NCBI GenBank assembly: GCA_020427625.1
Contig: JAGQOI010000358.1
Span: 1-9,015 of the forward strand
Direction of reading: 5' to 3'
Source: Phycisphaerales bacterium
GTDB lineage: Bacteria; Planctomycetota; Phycisphaerae; Phycisphaerales; SM1A02
Length of the DNA: 9,015 nt
A model generated the notes under the pieces. That model saw only the letters and a list, made by a program, of their open reading frames with translations, was not told the DNA's origin and did not search any database. Below, in pieces: positions 6,463-9,015 of the stretch. Within the stretch, counting starts at the first letter, position 1, and every line of letters starts with the position of its first letter. Both the position numbers and the translations under genes were made by a program.

Positions 6463-8588
6463 CCGACGTCGCCGAGTCCCAGCGCCTCGCCGTGCGCCTT
6501 GAGCAGGCGCCGGCGCAGCAGGGCGTTCTCGGGTGCCGCGAGTCGGGGATCGCGCTCGATCCACGCGATGGCGTCCCGGCGGGCCATCCGGAGCAGTTCG
6601 AGATCGCGGGGGAGATCGGCGACGAGGAACGGTGCGAGCCCGGACTGGCGGGCGCCGAACAACTCGCCCGGCCTGGGTATCTCCAGGTCCTTCTCGGAGA
6701 TGATGAATCCGTGCGTCGTCGACTCGCTCGCATCGAGACGGGCCTGGCCGTCCTCGGTCACGGGATCGGCGATGAGCACGCAGAGACTCTTGCGCTCGCC
6801 GCGCCCGACCCGCCCGCGCAACTGGTGGAGTTGGGCGAGCCCGAAGCGGTCGGCGTGTTCGATCACCATGACGGATGCGTTGGGAACATCGACGCCGACC
6901 TCGATGACCGTGGTCGCGACGAGGACCTGGGTCGCGCCGTCGCGGAACGCCGTCATGACGCGATCCCGTTCGGCGCGATCGAGTCGTCCGTGCATGGTCG
7001 CGACGGCGCATTCCCGGAACGCGCCCTGCGCGAGCGCTTCGGCGTGCGAGTGGACGTCCTTGAGTCCGGTCGCGGATTCCTCGATGGCGGGCACGACGAC
7101 GTAGGCCTGTTCGCCGCGATCGAGGCGCGTGCGCACGTAGTCGTAGACGTTCGATGCCTCGATCGCGGGCACGACGCGGGTGACGATCGGTTGCCGTCCC
7201 GGGGGCATGGCCTTGATCGTCGACAGGTCGAGGTCGCCGAACACCGTGAGCGAGAGCGTGCGGGGGATGGGCGTCGCGGTCATGACGAGGACGTGCGGCA
7301 TCGCGGTCGGCTCGCCGGCCTTGCCGCGCAGGGAGGCGCGCTGCTCGACGCCGAATCGGTGCTGCTCGTCGGTGACGGCGAGGGCGAGGCTGCGAAAGCG
7401 GATGGACTCGGTGAGCAGGGCGTGCGTGCCGACGACGATGTCGACGTCGCCGCCCTCCAGCGCCGCCTCGATCTCCCGGCGCTGGGCGGCCGGCATCGAG
7501 CCGGTGAGCAGTTCGATGCGGACGCGCCCGCCGTGCAGCATCCCGGTGATCGAGCGGAAGTGCTGCTCGGCGAGGATCTCCGTCGGCGCCATGAGACACG
7601 CCTGGTGTCCGGACGCCACGGCCATGAGCATGCCGTACAGCGCCACGGCCGTCTTGCCCGAGCCGACGTCGCCCTGGAGCATGCGGTTCATCGGGACGGT
7701 CTGCTGAAGATCGGACGCGATCTCGGTGACGACCTGGCGCTGGGCCGCGGTGAGCGGCCAGGGGAACCGGTCGACGATGTGCCGGTCGATCGCGTCGTTG
7801 TGCTTCAGCGGGATCGCCGTCATCGTGTCGCGCCGGTGCGCCCGCTTCAGCATGACGCCCAGCTGAAGCAGAAGCAGTTCGTCGAACGCGAGGCGGCGAC
7901 GACCGACGGGCGGCTCGGACTCGTCCGCGGGACGATGGACCATCCGGTACGCGTCCGCGAGGCGCGGCATCGCGACCTGTTCGCGGTACGCCTCGGAGAG
8001 ATGATCCTCGATCTGCGCGAGAGCCGCGTCGAGCACGTGCTCGATCGCGCGCTCGATCACCGCGGGCGTGAGCGACTCCGTCGCGGGATAGACCGGGCGC
8101 CAGCGATCGGCGGGCGGCGTCTGGTCCGCGTCGCCGGGCGGGCCGTCGAGCGCCGACCACTTCGGGTTCGTGAACTGCATGTAGTCGCCGTGACGCTGCG
8201 CCTTGCCGCGCACGCGCAGGGCGAGTCCCGGATGGATGCGATTCCGCAGGTAGGGCGCGTTGAACCAGGTGAGCCTGGCGGTCCCGGTGCCGTCCTCGAT
8301 GGTCGCTTCGAGGCGGGTGCGCTTGCCGAACCCGGCGACGCGGACGGAGGCGATCTCGCCGGTGACGGCGAGGTTGGCGGTGGCGCCGTGGGTCGGGCCG
8401 AGCGCGTCGCCGGCGGCGGCGATCGTCTCCTCGGCGAGCTCGTGCTCGTAGCGCGCGGGCACGTGACGGATGAGATCGGCGACGCTGCGGATGCCGAGGC
8501 GCGCGAACGCGGCCGCGCGGCTCGGGCCCACGCCGGGCAGGGCGGCGACGTTCGTGTTCAGCGCGATCTCACGGGTGGGTGTCGACAT
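6459..8588 (-). CDS. recG: ATP-dependent DNA helicase RecG
   Basis: A 709-residue superfamily 2 helicase/translocase that regresses stalled forks and branch-migrates Holliday junctions and R-loops. Order of parts: an N-terminal helix-hairpin-helix-like segment NVAALPGVGPSRAAAFARLG (13-32); the OB-fold wedge domain (about 70-165) ending near WRPVYPATESLT; helicase motif I LQGDVGSGKT (304-313); motif II DEQH (407-410); motif III MTATPIPRTL (436-445); TTVIEVGVDVPNA; motif VI QLRGRVGRG (589-597); and the C-terminal TRG translocation region with PGELFGARQSG (GARQ at 645-648). Length is close to the usual 680-700. In the TRG region Ala646 replaces the Thr of the common GTRQ sequence. The ATG at 8588 starts MSTPTREIALNTNVAALPGV with no Shine-Dalgarno. 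recG is the first of three minus-strand genes and is divergent from xseA. Confidence 0.97.
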   Translation of the reverse strand: MSTPTREIALNTNVAALPGVGPSRAAAFARLGIRSVADLIRHVPARYEHELAEETIAAAGDALGPTHGATANLAVTGEIASVRVAGFGKRTRLEATIEDGTGTARLTWFNAPYLRNRIHPGLALRVRGKAQRHGDYMQFTNPKWSALDGPPGDADQTPPADRWRPVYPATESLTPAVIERAIEHVLDAALAQIEDHLSEAYREQVAMPRLADAYRMVHRPADESEPPVGRRRLAFDELLLLQLGVMLKRAHRRDTMTAIPLKHNDAIDRHIVDRFPWPLTAAQRQVVTEIASDLQQTVPMNRMLQGDVGSGKTAVALYGMLMAVASGHQACLMAPTEILAEQHFRSITGMLHGGRVRIELLTGSMPAAQRREIEAALEGGDVDIVVGTHALLTESIRFRSLALAVTDEQHRFGVEQRASLRGKAGEPTAMPHVLVMTATPIPRTLSLTVFGDLDLSTIKAMPPGRQPIVTRVVPAIEASNVYDYVRTRLDRGEQAYVVVPAIEESATGLKDVHSHAEALAQGAFRECAVATMHGRLDRAERDRVMTAFRDGATQVLVATTVIEVGVDVPNASVMVIEHADRFGLAQLHQLRGRVGRGERKSLCVLIADPVTEDGQARLDASESTTHGFIISEKDLEIPRPGELFGARQSGLAPFLVADLPRDLELLRMARRDAIAWIERDPRLAAPENALLRRRLLKAHGEALGLGDVG

Positions 8589-8629
8589 GGTCGGGTCGGG
8601 TCCGGACGGATGACGATATCATCCCGGGC
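8589..8629. promoter_or_regulatory. Divergent recG/xseA promoter region
   Basis: Only 41 bases separate the recG and xseA start codons. On the plus strand TATCAT (8617-8622, 5 of 6 to the -10 consensus) is followed by 7 bases and then the xseA ATG, the same geometry as at polX, so xseA may be leaderless. On the minus strand the overlapping TATCGT (8618-8613, 4 of 6) could serve recG, leaving a leader of about 18 bases. The two share a GATATC core in near-palindromic TGACGATATCAT (8611-8622). GTCCGGAC at 8600-8607 is a perfect 8-base palindrome, and TCGGGTCGGGT occupies 8591-8601. No convincing -35 is seen for either direction. Confidence 0.45.
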
Positions 8630-9015
8630 ATGCCGCGGCTTCCCTTCGACCCGTCCCAGGCGTCCGGACCGCCTCCCGATCCGCCTCCCGCGCGTCGGGA
8701 GCGGAAGCGTCTCGCGGGCGTCACCGATGCCGCCCAGCTCACGGTGACGCAGGTCGCCGACCTCATCAAGGACACGCTCGAACAGCGTCTGCCCTCGCCG
8801 CTGCGGGTGGTGGGGGAGGTGTCGAACTTCTCCGGGCGTCATCACTGGTACTTCTCGTTGAAGGACGAGACCTCGGTGCTCAGTTGCGTCGCCTGGGCGT
8901 CGTCCGCGCGTCGATTCGGGTTCGTCACGGGGGACGGCGACGAGGTGGTCGCCCGCGGACACGTGAGCCACTACGCGCCGCAGGGACGCACGCAGTTCTA
9001 CGTCGACGCCCTCGA
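8630..9015 (+). CDS. xseA: Exodeoxyribonuclease VII large subunit, N-terminal part only
   Basis: The frame opens at ATG 8630 and is still open at the window end, giving 128 complete codons. Exonuclease VII (XseA with several XseB) degrades single-stranded DNA from both ends in mismatch and recombination repair. After a Pro/Arg-rich extension (about residues 1-36), the canonical start of the family appears as LTVTQVADLIKDTLEQ, then LRVVGEVSNFSG. Next come HHWYFSLKDETSVLSCVAWA (the GH.YFsLKDe..l.cv motif of the N-terminal OB-fold) and DEVVARGHVSHYAPQGRTQF. The catalytic domain is outside the window. ATG 8630 is the only reasonable start upstream of the OB-fold; it has no Shine-Dalgarno but sits 7 bases after a -10-like TATCAT. 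The N-terminal extension looks longer than in many XseA proteins. Confidence 0.92.
   Translation, partial: MPRLPFDPSQASGPPPDPPPARRERKRLAGVTDAAQLTVTQVADLIKDTLEQRLPSPLRVVGEVSNFSGRHHWYFSLKDETSVLSCVAWASSARRFGFVTGDGDEVVARGHVSHYAPQGRTQFYVDAL

Noticed and set aside
4705..7104. Plus-strand open frame of 799 codons opposite polX and the end of recG
   Set aside because: Same reasoning: it spans two real genes on the other strand, has low-complexity composition and no family motifs.
6427..8160. In-frame N-terminal extension of PolX into recG, giving a possible 1160-residue protein
   Set aside because: The extension is Arg/Pro/Ala-rich out-of-frame recG sequence. PolX from ATG 6426 has the normal family length and begins with the normal 8-kDa domain.
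6435..8747. Plus-strand open frame of 770 codons opposite recG
   Set aside because: It is antisense to a clear RecG protein with all helicase motifs, and it is rich in Arg, Gly, Asp, Glu and Val without any recognisable domain. It also overlaps the xseA start in another frame. Long antisense frames are expected in high-GC coding DNA.
1..9015. Mobile elements, phage genes, CRISPR repeats, tRNA, rRNA or SRP RNA genes
   Set aside because: No transposase, integrase, spaced direct repeats, tRNA-like cloverleaf or SRP RNA-like sequence was seen; coding density leaves only gaps under 100 bases.

Overview
The window is dense, high-GC (roughly two thirds G+C by eye) bacterial chromosome with short intergenic gaps. 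The gene between 1087 and 1527 looks like the Minf_1886 family, a conserved protein of unknown function found essentially in Planctomycetes, Verrucomicrobia and relatives. Together with the base composition and the scarcity of Shine-Dalgarno sequences, this suggests a planctomycete, possibly of the Phycisphaerae side. The phylum is a moderately confident inference; the class is a guess.

Left part (1-3093, plus strand): the C-terminal end of an amidohydrolase of the MtaD/TRZ/ATZ type; a 3-methyladenine DNA glycosylase (AAG/Mpg family) that overlaps it by an ATGA; the Minf_1886-like gene; and an AI-2E/PerM-family membrane transporter with an unusual Ala/Gly/Asp/Pro-rich insert. Right part (3100-8588, minus strand): recG, polX and ffh in that transcription order, meeting the transporter gene tail to tail with 6 bases between stops. 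At the right edge xseA (exonuclease VII large subunit) starts divergently from recG, 41 bases away, and runs off the window.

Functionally this is mainly a housekeeping and DNA-repair neighbourhood. Mpg (alkylated-base removal), PolX (gap filling with a PHP exonuclease domain), RecG (fork and junction remodelling) and XseA (single-strand exonuclease) are four repair or recombination proteins in 9 kb, alongside Ffh (protein targeting). The co-location is real; functional coupling is inference.

No RNA gene, CRISPR array, insertion sequence, prophage or attachment site is visible, and I do not see a previously undescribed multi-gene system. The most interesting non-coding signals are -10-like hexamers placed exactly 7 bases before the polX and xseA start codons, which predicts leaderless transcripts, and a textbook G-quadruplex motif in the leader of the Minf_1886-like gene. 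The many long open frames opposite recG, polX and ffh are high-GC shadows.
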